From the NCBI RefSeq assembly GCF_001642995.1, contig NZ_LOHS01000053.1, positions 20,150 to 84,149 of the forward strand: a DNA stretch of 64,000 nt, read 5' to 3'. The translations under genes and the position numbers were made by a program. Source of the stretch: Streptomyces jeddahensis (GTDB lineage: Bacteria; Actinomycetota; Actinomycetes; Streptomycetales; Streptomycetaceae). The notes under the pieces were generated by a model. The model did not search any database. It was not told the origin of the DNA and saw only the letters and a program-made list of their open reading frames with translations. Positions 35,924-44,308 of this stretch are shown piece after piece; the stretch's first letter is position 1; each line of letters opens with the position of its first letter.

Positions 35924-37426
35924 CTACGCCCAGGTGATCAGCCGCTTCGGCTGCTCCAGGATCGCCGCGACGTCGGCCAGCACCTTCGAGCCGAGCTCCC
36001 CGTCGACCAGACGGTGGTCGAAGGACAACGCGAGCGTGGTGACCTGCCGGGGCTTGACCTTGCCCTTGTGGACCCACGGCTGGATCTTGATCGCACCGAC
36101 CGCGAGGATCGCGGACTCGCCGGGGTTGAGGATGGGCGTCCCGGTGTCGACGCCGAAGACGCCGACGTTGGTGATGGTGACCGTGCCGCCCTGCATCGCG
36201 GCCGGGGACGTCTTGCCCTCCCTGGCCGTGGACACCAGCTCGCCCAGCGCCCTGGCCAGCTCCGGCAGGGTCTTGGCGTGCGCGTCCTTGATGTTCGGCA
36301 CGATCAGACCGCGGGGCGTGGCGGCGGCGATGCCCAGGTTCACATAGTGCTTGAGCACGATCTCCTGGTTGGCCTCGTCCCAGGACGCGTTGATCTCCGG
36401 GTTGCGCCGGATCGCGACGAGGAGCGCCTTGGCGATGAGCAGCAGCGGGTTGACCCGCAGGCCGTCGAACTCCTTGTCCTGCTTGAGCTCATCCACCAGC
36501 TTCATCGTGCGCGTCACGTCGACCGTCACGAACTCCGTGACGTGCGGCGCGGTGAACGCCGAACCGACCATCGCCTGGGCAGTGGCCTTGCGGACGCCCT
36601 TGACGGGGATACGGGTCTCGCGAACGCCCTCGAACGTGACCGCGGGCACGGCGGCCGGCGCGGGGGCGGCAGGCGCGGCTGGGGCCTCGGTCACCGCGGG
36701 CTCCGGGGCCGGGGCGGCCGCGGCGTGCACGTCCTCGCGCGTGATGATCCCGCCGGGCCCGGTGGGCGTGACGGTCGTCAGGTCGACACCGAGGTCCTTG
36801 GCGAGCTTACGGACCGGGGGCTTGGCGAGCGGTCGGGCCTCGGCGGTCACGCCGCCGTGGCCGTTGAGCTCGGTCTGGAGCGCGGCGGTGGCCTCGGCGG
36901 GCGCCGGTGGGAAGTACGGCTCCGCCGGTACCGACGGCTCCGGCCCAGGCTGCCGCGGTTCCGGCTGCTGCGCCGGAACACCCGGGGCCGGAACGCTCCC
37001 GCCCGGGACACCCGTGCCCTTGCGGGGCCGCCTCTTCGTCGAGGACTGCGCGACCCCGTACCCGACGAGGACCGGCTGCCGTCCCTCCGCCTTGCCCTCG
37101 TCGGCGGACTCGGCGGAAGCCTCGGGGGCGGACGCCCCGGCGTCGGGCGCTGCTCCGCCCGCCACCTCCACGGAGATGATCACCTCTCCGACGTCCACCG
37201 TCGTGCCCTCAGGGAACCGCAGTTCCCGGACCACGCCGTCGTAGGGGATGGGCAGTTCGACGGCCGCCTTGGCGGTCTCGACCTCGCACACCACCTGCCC
37301 GTCGGTGACCGTGTCACCCGGCTGTACGTACCACTTGAGGATCTCCGCCTCCGTGAGCCCCTCGCCCACGTCGGGCATCTTGAACTCGCGGACAGCGGTC
37401 GGCGAAGCGTCTGTCATCGTCGTCAC
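35924..37426 (-). CDS. bkdC: 2-oxoacid dehydrogenase E2 (dihydrolipoamide acyltransferase), operon 1
   Basis: 500 aa core of a 2-oxoacid dehydrogenase complex, transferring the acyl group from lipoate to CoA. One lipoyl domain (about 10-90) has the lipoyl Lys53 in EVETAKAAVELP. A Pro/Ala/Glu linker and the subunit-binding domain (RKLAKDLGVDLTTVTPTGPGG, then ITREDV) follow. The C-terminal acyltransferase domain ends with FDHRLVDGELG. Start GTG 37426 has GAGGAGA inside the E1beta stop region; ATG 37417 is an alternative. It follows E1beta by 10 bp. Separate E1alpha/E1beta subunits point to branched-chain rather than pyruvate substrates. No E3 gene is nearby. Confidence 0.85.
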   Translation of the reverse strand: MTTMTDASPTAVREFKMPDVGEGLTEAEILKWYVQPGDTVTDGQVVCEVETAKAAVELPIPYDGVVRELRFPEGTTVDVGEVIISVEVAGGAAPDAGASAPEASAESADEGKAEGRQPVLVGYGVAQSSTKRRPRKGTGVPGGSVPAPGVPAQQPEPRQPGPEPSVPAEPYFPPAPAEATAALQTELNGHGGVTAEARPLAKPPVRKLAKDLGVDLTTVTPTGPGGIITREDVHAAAAPAPEPAVTEAPAAPAAPAPAAVPAVTFEGVRETRIPVKGVRKATAQAMVGSAFTAPHVTEFVTVDVTRTMKLVDELKQDKEFDGLRVNPLLLIAKALLVAIRRNPEINASWDEANQEIVLKHYVNLGIAAATPRGLIVPNIKDAHAKTLPELARALGELVSTAREGKTSPAAMQGGTVTITNVGVFGVDTGTPILNPGESAILAVGAIKIQPWVHKGKVKPRQVTTLALSFDHRLVDGELGSKVLADVAAILEQPKRLITWA

Positions 37427-37436
37427 GACCCTCTCC

Positions 37437-38417
37437 TCAGTACGCCAGCGAGCGGTCGACGGCGTCGAGCACCCGGTCCAGGCCCGGCAGGTACTCCTCC
37501 TCCAGGCGCGCCGGCGGATACGGGGCGTGGTAGCCGCCGACCCTCAGCACGGGGGCCTCGAGGTGGTAGAAGCACCGCTCGGTGATACGCGCGGCGATCT
37601 CCGCACCCGTCCCCAGGAACACCGGGGCCTCGTGGACCACGACCAGGCGCCCGGTCTTCTCGACCGACGTCTGCACGCTGTCGAAGTCGATCGGCGACAT
37701 GGAGCGCAGGTCGAGGACCTCCAGGGACTTGCCCTCCTCCTGCGCGGCGGCCGCGGCCTCCACGCAGACCTTCACCATCGGGCCGTACGCCACGAGCGTC
37801 AGGTCGGATCCCGGGCGCACGACGCGGGCCTTGTGGAGCTGGCCGGGAATCGCCTCGGTGTCGACCTCGCCCTTGTCCCAGTAGCGCCGCTTCGGCTCGA
37901 AGAAGATCACCGGGTCGTCGCTCTGGATGGCCTGCTGCATCATCCAGTAGGCGTCGGACGAGTTCGAAGGGGAGATCACCTTCAGGCCCGCCACGTGCGC
38001 GAACAGCGCCTCGGGCGACTCGGAGTGGTGCTCGACCGCGCCGATGCCGCCGCCGTAGGGAATGCGGATGACGACCGGCAGCTTGACCTTGCCGAGCGAA
38101 CGGGCGTGCATCTTCGCGAGCTGGGTGACGATCTGGTCGTACGCCGGGAAGACGAAGCCGTCGAACTGGATCTCCACCACAGGGCGGTACCCGCGCAGGG
38201 CGAGGCCGATCGCCGTGCCCACGATGCCCGACTCGGCGAGCGGAGTGTCGATCACCCGGTCCTCGCCGAAGTCCTTCTGCAGACCGTCCGTGACGCGGAA
38301 GACGCCGCCGAGCTTGCCGACGTCCTCCCCCATGATCAGGACCTTGGGGTCGGTCTCCAGCGCCGTGCGCAGCGATTCGTTGATCGCCTTGGCCAGGGCC
38401 ATCTTCTCTACAGCCAT
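37437..38417 (-). CDS. bkdB: 2-oxoacid dehydrogenase E1 beta subunit, operon 1
   Basis: 326 aa subunit that pairs with E1alpha to bind thiamine diphosphate and decarboxylate branched-chain 2-oxoacids. Conserved features are GEDVGKLGGVFRVTDGL, PLAESGIVGTAIG, IPYGGGIGAVEHHS and FFEPKRRYWDKGEV. ATG 38417 is 2 bp after the E1alpha stop, so translation is coupled. It is clearly paralogous to the second copy at 50899-51924 but differs along its length, so the operons are not a recent duplication. Confidence 0.88.
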   Translation of the reverse strand: MAVEKMALAKAINESLRTALETDPKVLIMGEDVGKLGGVFRVTDGLQKDFGEDRVIDTPLAESGIVGTAIGLALRGYRPVVEIQFDGFVFPAYDQIVTQLAKMHARSLGKVKLPVVIRIPYGGGIGAVEHHSESPEALFAHVAGLKVISPSNSSDAYWMMQQAIQSDDPVIFFEPKRRYWDKGEVDTEAIPGQLHKARVVRPGSDLTLVAYGPMVKVCVEAAAAAQEEGKSLEVLDLRSMSPIDFDSVQTSVEKTGRLVVVHEAPVFLGTGAEIAARITERCFYHLEAPVLRVGGYHAPYPPARLEEEYLPGLDRVLDAVDRSLAY

Positions 38418-38419
38418 GA

Positions 38420-39604
38420 TCAGGCACCTTCCCCGTCTGCGAACGACGCCTGGTAGGCGGCGAACTGGGCGCGCTCCTCGTCGACGAGCGCGTGCCCGTC
38501 CGCGTACACGTTCTCGAAGATGGCGAAGTGGTCCGGATCCGGCATGGCCCGCACCCTTTCACGCACCCGCTTGCCCAACGCCTCGCTCTCCGCCTCGAGT
38601 TCCGCGAAGAATCCCTCGTCCGCGTGGTTTTCGGACTCCAGATAGGTGCGCAGCCGCAGGATCGGGTCCTTGGCCTCCCACGCGAGCCGCTCGTCGTCGA
38701 GGCGGTAGCGGGTCGGGTCGTCGGAGGTCGTGTGGGCGCCCATGCGGTAGGTGAAGGCCTCCACCAGCGTGGGACCCTCGCCGCGCCGGGCGCGCTCCAG
38801 GGCCCACCGGGTCACGGCCAGGCAGGCGAGTACGTCGTTGCCGTCGACGCGGACGCCGGGGAAGCCGTAGCCCTGGGCGCGCTGGTAGAGCGGCACGCGG
38901 GTCTGCTTCTCGGTCGGCTCGGAGATCGCCCACTGGTTGTTCTGGCAGAAGAACACGACGGGCGCGTTGTAGACCGCGGAGAAGGTGAACGACTCGGCGA
39001 CGTCGCCCTGGCTGGACGCGCCGTCGCCGAAGTACGCGATCACGGCCGCGTCGGCGCCGTCCTTGGCCAGGCCCATCGCGTAGCCGGTGGCGTGCAGCGT
39101 CTGCGAGCCGATGACGATCGTGTACAGGTGGAAGTTGTTGCTGTTCGGGTCCCAGCCGCCGTGGTTGACACCACGGAACATGCCGAGCAGGTTCGTCGGG
39201 TCGACGCCGCGGCACCAGGCGACGCCGTGCTCGCGGTAGGTCGGGAAGACGTAGTCGTCGGGACGGGTGGCGCGGCCGGAGCCGATCTGGGCGGCCTCCT
39301 GGCCAAGGAGCGAGGCCCACAGGCCCAGCTCGCCCTGGCGCTGCAGGGACGTCGCCTCCGCGTCGAAGCGGCGGGTCAGCACCATGTCCCGGTACAGCCC
39401 GCGCAGTTCCTCGGGGGTGATGCCCGCGACGTACTCGTCATACACGGCGTTCTCTGCGTGTCCTACCCGCTTGCCCTCCGGGGTCAGCAGCTGTACGAGT
39501 TCAGGCTCCGATTGCGGCGCGCCCGGCGATGCCTTCGGCGACGCCTTCCGGGCGCCGGTGCTGCGCTTGCGCGGTTTACGCGCGGCAGTGCTCTCCACGG
39601 TCAC
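38420..39604 (-). CDS. bkdA: 2-oxoacid dehydrogenase E1 alpha subunit, operon 1
   Basis: 394 aa. A basic N-terminal extension of about 35 residues (ARKPRKRSTGARKASPK) precedes the catalytic domain. The thiamine-diphosphate motif runs from GDGASSQGDVAESF to FFCQNNQWAIS, and the phosphorylation-loop-like region reads YRMGAHTTSDDPTRYR. GTG 39604 has GGAGG 7 nt upstream. It is the first gene of a three-gene operon (E1alpha-E1beta-E2). A 22-bp dyad about 190 bp upstream may be its operator. Branched-chain substrate (valine, leucine, isoleucine 2-oxoacids) is inferred, because actinobacterial pyruvate dehydrogenase uses a one-subunit E1. Confidence 0.87.
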   Translation of the reverse strand: MTVESTAARKPRKRSTGARKASPKASPGAPQSEPELVQLLTPEGKRVGHAENAVYDEYVAGITPEELRGLYRDMVLTRRFDAEATSLQRQGELGLWASLLGQEAAQIGSGRATRPDDYVFPTYREHGVAWCRGVDPTNLLGMFRGVNHGGWDPNSNNFHLYTIVIGSQTLHATGYAMGLAKDGADAAVIAYFGDGASSQGDVAESFTFSAVYNAPVVFFCQNNQWAISEPTEKQTRVPLYQRAQGYGFPGVRVDGNDVLACLAVTRWALERARRGEGPTLVEAFTYRMGAHTTSDDPTRYRLDDERLAWEAKDPILRLRTYLESENHADEGFFAELEAESEALGKRVRERVRAMPDPDHFAIFENVYADGHALVDEERAQFAAYQASFADGEGA

Positions 39605-39792
39605 GTGTGCTCCTCCGTCGGTCCGGCCCCCCGGGTTTGCCGGGCAGCCAGTGCGGCTCGCCTGGTCCGTACGCTGCACGGGGTGGGGTGCACTCGGCCG
39701 GGAACAGGCGTGACAGGTGCCCCGGCGAGCGCCCTGCAGTAGGCACGTTACCCAGTGCCCATGGCATCTGCGAAACCCCTCTGACCTGCGAT

Positions 39793-39814
39793 TTTGCTTG
39801 GATTTCCAAGTAAA
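39793..39814. promoter_or_regulatory. 22-bp dyad in the bkd1 / response regulator intergenic region
   Basis: The core CTTGGATTTCCAAG (39797-39810) extends outward with TTT/AAA arms and one mismatched pair. The sequence is AT-rich, unlike the flanks. It sits about 190 bp before the E1alpha start and about 105 bp before the response regulator. The form fits Lrp/AsnC-type sites, so BkdR is a candidate ligand. No other clear signal was seen in this 314-bp gap. Confidence 0.5.
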
Positions 39815-39918
39815 TCGAGATTCCTGGGAGCAGCCGCTGGTCACAGCACTGGAAGGGCCCTGCAGGGGGCCGGAACACCGGCACGTTATCCCGGCGACAC
39901 CGGGCGCGGGAAGAGTAC

Positions 39919-40617
39919 GTGTGTGACACTTATCGGGTGCAGGAAACCGGAAATATCAGGGTATTTCTTCTCGATGACCATGAGGTCGTCCGGCGCGGCG
40001 TCCATGATCTCCTCTCCGGTGAGGACGACATCGAGGTCGTCGGCGAGGCCGGCACGGCCGCCGAGGCGCTGGTGCGGATTCCGGCCACCAGCCCCGACGT
40101 GGCGGTGCTCGACGTGCGCCTGCCGGACGGCAGCGGCGTCGAGGTCTGCCGCGAGATCCGCTCCGCGGACGAGCACATCAAGTGCCTGATGCTGACCTCG
40201 TACGCCGACGACGAGGCGCTCTTCGACGCGATCATGGCCGGTGCCTCCGGCTACGTCCTGAAGGCGATCCGCGGCAACGAGCTGCTCAGCGCCGTGCGCG
40301 ACGTGGCCGCCGGAAAGTCCCTGCTCGACCCGGTGGCGACCGCCCGGGTCCTGGAGCGCCTGCGGGCCGGCCAGGAGGACAAGGGCGACGACCGGCTGGC
40401 GAACCTGACCGAGCAGGAGCGGAAGATCCTCGACCTGATCGGCGAGGGCCTGACCAACCGGGCCATCGGCGAGCGGCTGCACCTCGCCGAGAAGACGATC
40501 AAGAACTATGTCTCGGGTCTGCTCTCGAAGCTGGGGATGGAACGGCGTTCGCAGGCGGCGGCGTTCGTGGCGCGGGTGCAGGCGGAGAAGCCGGGCTCGA
40601 GCCCGTCCGGGGTTTGA
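39919..40617 (+). CDS. Orphan NarL/LuxR-family response regulator (DevR-like)
   Basis: 232 aa. The receiver domain (about 12-130) has DDHEVVRRG and the phospho-acceptor Asp in VAVLDVRLPDG, with the conserved Lys in GYVLKAI. The C-terminal LuxR helix-turn-helix reads LTEQERKILDLIGEGLTNRAIGERLHLAEKTIKNYV, with MERRSQAAAF after it, like DevR/DosR. No histidine kinase is adjacent. In S. coelicolor, as I recall, an orphan regulator at this locus interacts with a distant DevS-like kinase. Start GTG 39919 follows GGAAGAG. It faces the Ser/Thr kinase gene across a palindrome array. Confidence 0.88.
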   Translation: MCDTYRVQETGNIRVFLLDDHEVVRRGVHDLLSGEDDIEVVGEAGTAAEALVRIPATSPDVAVLDVRLPDGSGVEVCREIRSADEHIKCLMLTSYADDEALFDAIMAGASGYVLKAIRGNELLSAVRDVAAGKSLLDPVATARVLERLRAGQEDKGDDRLANLTEQERKILDLIGEGLTNRAIGERLHLAEKTIKNYVSGLLSKLGMERRSQAAAFVARVQAEKPGSSPSGV

Positions 40618-40649
40618 GGGTTCCAAGCCCGTCTGGGAGTCGGCAGCCT

Positions 40650-40774
40650 CACGCGCGCGTGAGCGAAAGAAACCGCACGCGCGCGTGAAACCGGAAGACC
40701 TCGCACGCGCGCGTGAGCGAAGATTCCGCCCGCACGCGCGCGTGAGCGCACGAATCCGCCTGTACGCGCGCGTG
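40650..40774. repeat. Array of five ACGCGCGCGT palindromes
   Basis: The decamer, mostly flanked as CACGCGCGCGTGAGCG, occurs at 40650-40661, 40676-40687, 40704-40715, 40733-40744 and 40763-40774 (12-mer coordinates), with spacings of 26, 28, 29 and 30 bp. Spacers differ in sequence. The array fills the gap between the convergent response regulator and kinase genes. Confidence 0.95.
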
Positions 40775-40801
40775 AGCGAACCGTCATCGACGGCGGAGCC
40801 G

Positions 40802-42367
40802 TCAGCCCCCGGTGGTGCCGCCGCCGAAGTCGTCCGTCGGTTCGACCGACACCCCGCCCGAGGGCGTCTCGTCCGTCGGCTCCTCCGAGGGCTCCTCGGA
40901 CGTCGCCTCGGTCTCGGACGGAGTCGGCTGCGTCGGCTCGTCCGTCGCCTCGGTCTCGCTCGGCGACGGGGTGGCCTCACCGGTGGACAGCGACGGCGAC
41001 GGCGAGTAGTCCGTCTCGCCGCTCGTGCCGTCGTCCGGGTAGGACGACTCCTCGGTCGCTTCGTCGGTCGCGCTCTCGCTCGGCGTCTTCTCCTTGTCGG
41101 ACTGGGAGGCCGTCGGCGACTGCGTGGTCCCCGTACCGCCGCCGTCGCCACCGCCGCCGCTGTTGAGCGCCAGCGCGACGCCCGCCGCGATGGCGATCAC
41201 CGCCAGCACGGCGAGGAGCCACAGCTTGCCCCGGCCGCTGCCGCCGCCCTCGCGGTAGCCGCCGTCGAAACCGCCGTCGTCACCGCCCGGCGGCCGCAGC
41301 ATCGGCTGCGGGATCTGCGCGGTGCCGGACTCCCCAGGGTGCGGCAGCGCCGCCGTGCCCGCGACGCCCATCGCCGGCGTGGAGCCACCCTCGTGCATCT
41401 CCACGGGGCCGGTGTTCCACGTACCGGTGTGGCCGCCCTTCTCGTAGAGCATCTGCAGCCCGTACTGGACGAGCCCGCGCATCTCCTCGGCCGTCTGGAA
41501 CCGGTCGTCCGGATCCTTCGCGAGCGAGCGCATGACGAGGCCGTCGAGCTCCGGCGGCGCCCCGTCCGAGGCCTCGGACGGCGGCACGGGTGTGTCCTGG
41601 ACGTGCTGGTAGACGACGGACAGCGGGGTCTCGCCGGTGAACGGCGGGCGCAGCGCGAGGAGTTCGTAGAGCAGACAGCCCGTCGCGTACAGGTCGCTGC
41701 GGTGGTCGACGGCCTTGCCCAGGGCCTGCTCGGGCGAGAGGTACTGCGGGGTGCCCATGACCATGCCGGTCTGCGTCATCGTGGACTGCGCGCCGTGCAG
41801 GGCACGCGCGATGCCGAAGTCCATCACCTTCACCGCACCGGTGTTGGTGATGATCACGTTCGCGGGCTTGATGTCGCGGTGCACGATGCCGTGCTGGTGC
41901 GAGTACGCGAGCGCCTCGAGGACGCCGGACACGATGATCAGCGCCTGCTCGGGGCCCGGGGCCTCCGCGTTGATCAGCAGATCGCGGATCGTGCGGCCCT
42001 CGACGAGCTCCATGACGATGTACGGCACGGTGGAGCCGCCGACCTCGTCCTCGCCGGAGTCGTAGACCGCCACCACGGCATGGTGGTTAAGGCCGGCGAC
42101 CGACTGCGCCTCGCGCGTGAAGCGCGCCTTGGAGACGGGGTCCTCGGCGAGGTCGGAGCGGAGCAGCTTGACGGCGACGGTGCGGCCGAGCCGTACGTCC
42201 TCGGCCGCGAAGACCTCGGCCATGCCGCCCCGGCCGAGTCTGCGCGTCAGCCGGTATCGTCCGTCTCCGACAAGTCCGCCGTTCCCCCACAATTCCGGCG
42301 CATCTGACATACCGCCGCCAGTCGCCTCGGGGTCGGACGGGCCCTGAGCGCGCTGCGTCTGTGCCAT
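40802..42367 (-). CDS. Membrane-anchored Ser/Thr protein kinase (PknB type)
   Basis: 521 aa. The Hanks-type kinase domain spans about 38-300: Gly-rich loop LGRGGMAEVF, Lys67 in TVAVKLL, catalytic HRDIKPAN (Asp165), Mg-binding D183-F-G, and GTPQYLSPEQA. A cytoplasmic linker leads to one membrane span (LWLLAVLAVIAIAAGVALAL, about 395). The extracytoplasmic tail is low-complexity Ser/Thr/Glu/Pro with no PASTA repeats, so any ligand sensing is unclear. The N-terminus has an in-frame Met20 alternative. The downstream gap toward the response regulator holds the palindrome array. Confidence 0.92.
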   Translation of the reverse strand: MAQTQRAQGPSDPEATGGGMSDAPELWGNGGLVGDGRYRLTRRLGRGGMAEVFAAEDVRLGRTVAVKLLRSDLAEDPVSKARFTREAQSVAGLNHHAVVAVYDSGEDEVGGSTVPYIVMELVEGRTIRDLLINAEAPGPEQALIIVSGVLEALAYSHQHGIVHRDIKPANVIITNTGAVKVMDFGIARALHGAQSTMTQTGMVMGTPQYLSPEQALGKAVDHRSDLYATGCLLYELLALRPPFTGETPLSVVYQHVQDTPVPPSEASDGAPPELDGLVMRSLAKDPDDRFQTAEEMRGLVQYGLQMLYEKGGHTGTWNTGPVEMHEGGSTPAMGVAGTAALPHPGESGTAQIPQPMLRPPGGDDGGFDGGYREGGGSGRGKLWLLAVLAVIAIAAGVALALNSGGGGDGGGTGTTQSPTASQSDKEKTPSESATDEATEESSYPDDGTSGETDYSPSPSLSTGEATPSPSETEATDEPTQPTPSETEATSEEPSEEPTDETPSGGVSVEPTDDFGGGTTGG

Positions 42368-42661
42368 CAGTCCTCGCCGTCGTTTCTGCCCCGCGTCCGC
42401 GCGGTGGTTCTTACGGTCTTCCGTCGGCCCACGCTACAGCCTTCGCGCAACGCACCGGTCCGAGATGGACCGGCTATGAAACCTCCGGAGGCCGTCACCG
42501 TGCAAATCCGGGGCCCCGGCCGCGCACGTCTGTGTACCGCCCGTACGGACCCTGTGACGCTTCGGCGAACACCTCTTGCCCGTACGGTCACGGAACGCGG
42601 TTCCGGCGCGAAGACCGGGCCGTGGCCAAACTCACGCACAACGCGAGCGCACACGACACGA
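42368..42661. other. Gene-free interval upstream of the kinase gene
   Basis: About 290 bp between the kinase start (minus strand) and the bpa terminator. It should contain the kinase promoter. I see no convincing -10/-35 pair, operator or small gene. Confidence 0.4.
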
Positions 42662-42700
42662 AAGGGCCCGGCACGCGCGCGGTGCGCCTGCCGGGCCCTT
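42662..42700 (-). terminator. Hairpin terminator downstream of bpa
   Basis: AAGGGCCCGGCA pairs with TGCCGGGCCCTT across a 15-nt loop. It lies about 70 bp past the bpa stop, beyond the tandem repeats. Confidence 0.85.
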
Positions 42701-42704
42701 CTTG

Positions 42705-42774
42705 GTCTGTGCAGGTACGGGACCTACGGTCTGTGCAGGTACGGGACCTACGGTCTGTGCAGGTACGGGACCTA
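42705..42774 (-). repeat. Three tandem 24-bp repeats covering the bpa stop codon
   Basis: Unit GTCTGTGCAGGTACGGGACCTACG (24 bp, plus strand) at 42705-42728, 42729-42752 and 42753-42774, followed by a partial CAGGTACGGG. On the minus strand, in the bpa frame, each unit reads V-P-Y-L-H-R-P-stop. The last codons of bpa (P-Y-L-stop) therefore belong to the first of a chain of copies. Confidence 0.92.
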
Positions 42775-43323
42775 CAGGTACGGGCCTCCCGAGCGGCCGG
42801 CCGCGCGGGGGTCCTGGCCGTCGTCCGAGACGCCGACCCCCGGCGGCAACGCGCGGCGCATCTGTTCCAGTTGGGCCCGCGCCGCCATCTGCTGGGCGAA
42901 CAGGGTCGTCTGGATCCCGTGAAAGAGGCCCTCCAGCCAGCCCACCAACTGGGCCTGGGCGATGCGCAGTTCGGCGTCCGAGGGGACCGCTTCGTCCGTG
43001 AAGGGCAGGGAGAGCCGCTCCAGCTCCTCTACAAGTTCCGGCGCGAGCCCGTCCTCGAGCTCCTTCACGGAACTCGAGTGGATCTCCTTGAGCCGCTGCC
43101 TGCTCGCCTCGTCGAGAGGCGCCGCCCTGACTTCCTCCAGCAGCTGCTTGATCATGCTGCCGATCCGCATGACCTTGGCGGGCTGCTCCACCATCTCCGT
43201 CACCGGGACCTCGCGGGAGTCGTCGTCTCCTACGCCACCGAGCGCCATTCCGTCCTGGCCCACGACCAGGACCTGGGGGCTCTCCGGCGACCTTTCGTTC
43301 CTCGGCATCTCCATGCCGCCCAT
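42772..43323 (-). CDS. bpa: Bacterial proteasome activator
   Basis: 183 aa, ATP-independent proteasome gate-opener (Bpa/PafE, DUF2587). Family features are the helical core VMRIGSMIKQLLEEVRAAPLDE, RLKEIHSSSVKELEDGL and AQLVGWLEGLFHGIQTTLFAQQMAAR, followed by a C-terminal tail ending G-G-P-Y-L. The final Tyr-Leu corresponds to the GQYL/HbYX-like motif that docks between 20S alpha subunits. A Met-rich N-terminus and a hydrophobic VLVVGQDGMALGG strand precede the core. The tail codons sit on a 24-bp tandem repeat, which is unusual. The 20S proteasome genes themselves are not in the window. Confidence 0.9.
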   Translation of the reverse strand: MGGMEMPRNERSPESPQVLVVGQDGMALGGVGDDDSREVPVTEMVEQPAKVMRIGSMIKQLLEEVRAAPLDEASRQRLKEIHSSSVKELEDGLAPELVEELERLSLPFTDEAVPSDAELRIAQAQLVGWLEGLFHGIQTTLFAQQMAARAQLEQMRRALPPGVGVSDDGQDPRAAGRSGGPYL

Positions 43324-43461
43324 TCTCTCGCACGCGTACGTCTCTTCTCGGTGGTGCCCACGCGTGCCCGTGATCCACCGTGTACGCGCGCGTACGATCT
43401 GTCGAATCCGCGCCGGTCAGAGGGCTGGCAACCAATCAGCCTTTCAGGCAACCAATCAGCG

Positions 43462-43560
43462 CGTCCGGCGCTTGAGGACGAGCCCGCCATTTCAGCCCGT
43501 CCGGCGCTTGAGGACGAGCCCGCCATTTCAGCCCGTCCGGCGTTTGAGGACGAGCCCGCC
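43462..43560. repeat. 36-bp tandem repeats (2.7 copies)
   Basis: A 36-bp unit starting CGTCCGGCGCTTGAGGACGA repeats at 43462, 43498 and 43534 (last copy partial). A shorter direct repeat, GGCAACCAATCAGC, occurs twice just before it (43428 and 43447). This is a common Streptomyces intergenic repeat type. With the neighbouring palindrome it fills the 329-bp gap between bpa and the next gene. Confidence 0.88.
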
Positions 43561-43576
43561 AGGGCGATACGGGGGT

Positions 43577-43595
43577 CTGGGGGCGGAGCCCCCAG
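43577..43595. repeat. Dispersed palindrome CTGGGGGCGGAGCCCCCAG, second copy
   Basis: Identical to 32653-32671. It lies downstream of the gene at 43653-44243 and may terminate it. Confidence 0.75.
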
Positions 43596-43652
43596 CGGGT
43601 TCAGGGCAGCGCCCTGGTTACGGGAAGGGGCGGGGTGGGGGCATCAAAACCG

Positions 43653-44243
43653 TCAGCCACGACGCAGCCGCAGGGCCAGGAACGCCAGGCCGAGGCCCAC
43701 CAGGACGAGACCGGCGCCCAGCGGCAGCACTCCCAGGACGGGCCCGGCGGGACCGGCGGCCTGCCGGTCCGGGTCGGGCGAGGCGTCGGCTGTCGCGGTG
43801 GGCGTCGCGGTCGGACCGACGGCCTCGTCGCGGTGCACGGGAGGATCCGGCGGCCACGGCGGCACAGCAGAACCGGAGGACGCCGAGGCGCCGGACGAAG
43901 GGACGTCCGGGGACGGGGCGCCGGTGCCGCTCGGCGCAGGACCGGAGGCCGTACCCGTCGGCTCGCCGCTGTCGTCCGGCGGCGGAGGATCCGCCCGCCC
44001 CGGCCTGGGCCGCCCTTCGCCGGGGCGGCTCCCCGCCCGCGACTCCTCGTCGGCGGGATCCGTACGGCCGGGGCCGGGCTCGGTGGCTCGCGCAGAGGCG
44101 TACGCATGGACAGACGAGGGCGGGCCAGGGGACGGCGGCGGCTGATGCCATGCGGGGGTGAGCAGGGCCCAGCCAGGAGAGAGCAGCAGCCCCGCGAGCA
44201 GCAGAAGCCCGGCAGGGCAATGCGTGCGGAGCCGTGGAGTCAC
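43653..44243 (-). CDS. Pro/Ser-rich secreted or cell-surface protein with C-terminal membrane anchor
   Basis: 196 aa. An N-terminal signal-like segment (PAGLLLLAGLLLSPGWALL) is followed by about 115 residues rich in Pro, Ser, Gly and Asp. One C-terminal membrane span (VLGVLPLGAGLVLVGLGLAFLALRL) and a short basic end (RLRRG) complete it. No LPxTG is present. The ribosome site GGAGGGGG lies about 9 nt before GTG 44243. I recognise no family. The layout suggests a stalk-like surface protein. It lies downstream of qor on the same strand after a gap of about 190 bp. Confidence 0.6.
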   Translation of the reverse strand: MTPRLRTHCPAGLLLLAGLLLSPGWALLTPAWHQPPPSPGPPSSVHAYASARATEPGPGRTDPADEESRAGSRPGEGRPRPGRADPPPPDDSGEPTGTASGPAPSGTGAPSPDVPSSGASASSGSAVPPWPPDPPVHRDEAVGPTATPTATADASPDPDRQAAGPAGPVLGVLPLGAGLVLVGLGLAFLALRLRRG

Positions 44244-44308
44244 GTCGGTGACCCCCTCCCGGTGCCAGTTCGGCGAGACGGTGGTGCCAGCGAGACACGA
44301 TTGCCATG

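Noticed and set aside
40650..40774. CRISPR-like array
   Set aside because: The repeated part is only a 12-16 bp palindrome, intervals are 26-30 bp in total, and no cas genes are present.
43230..43526. Small ORF with SSSSAGRAEM repeats
   Set aside because: It is the reading of the 36-bp intergenic tandem repeats running into bpa in another frame.
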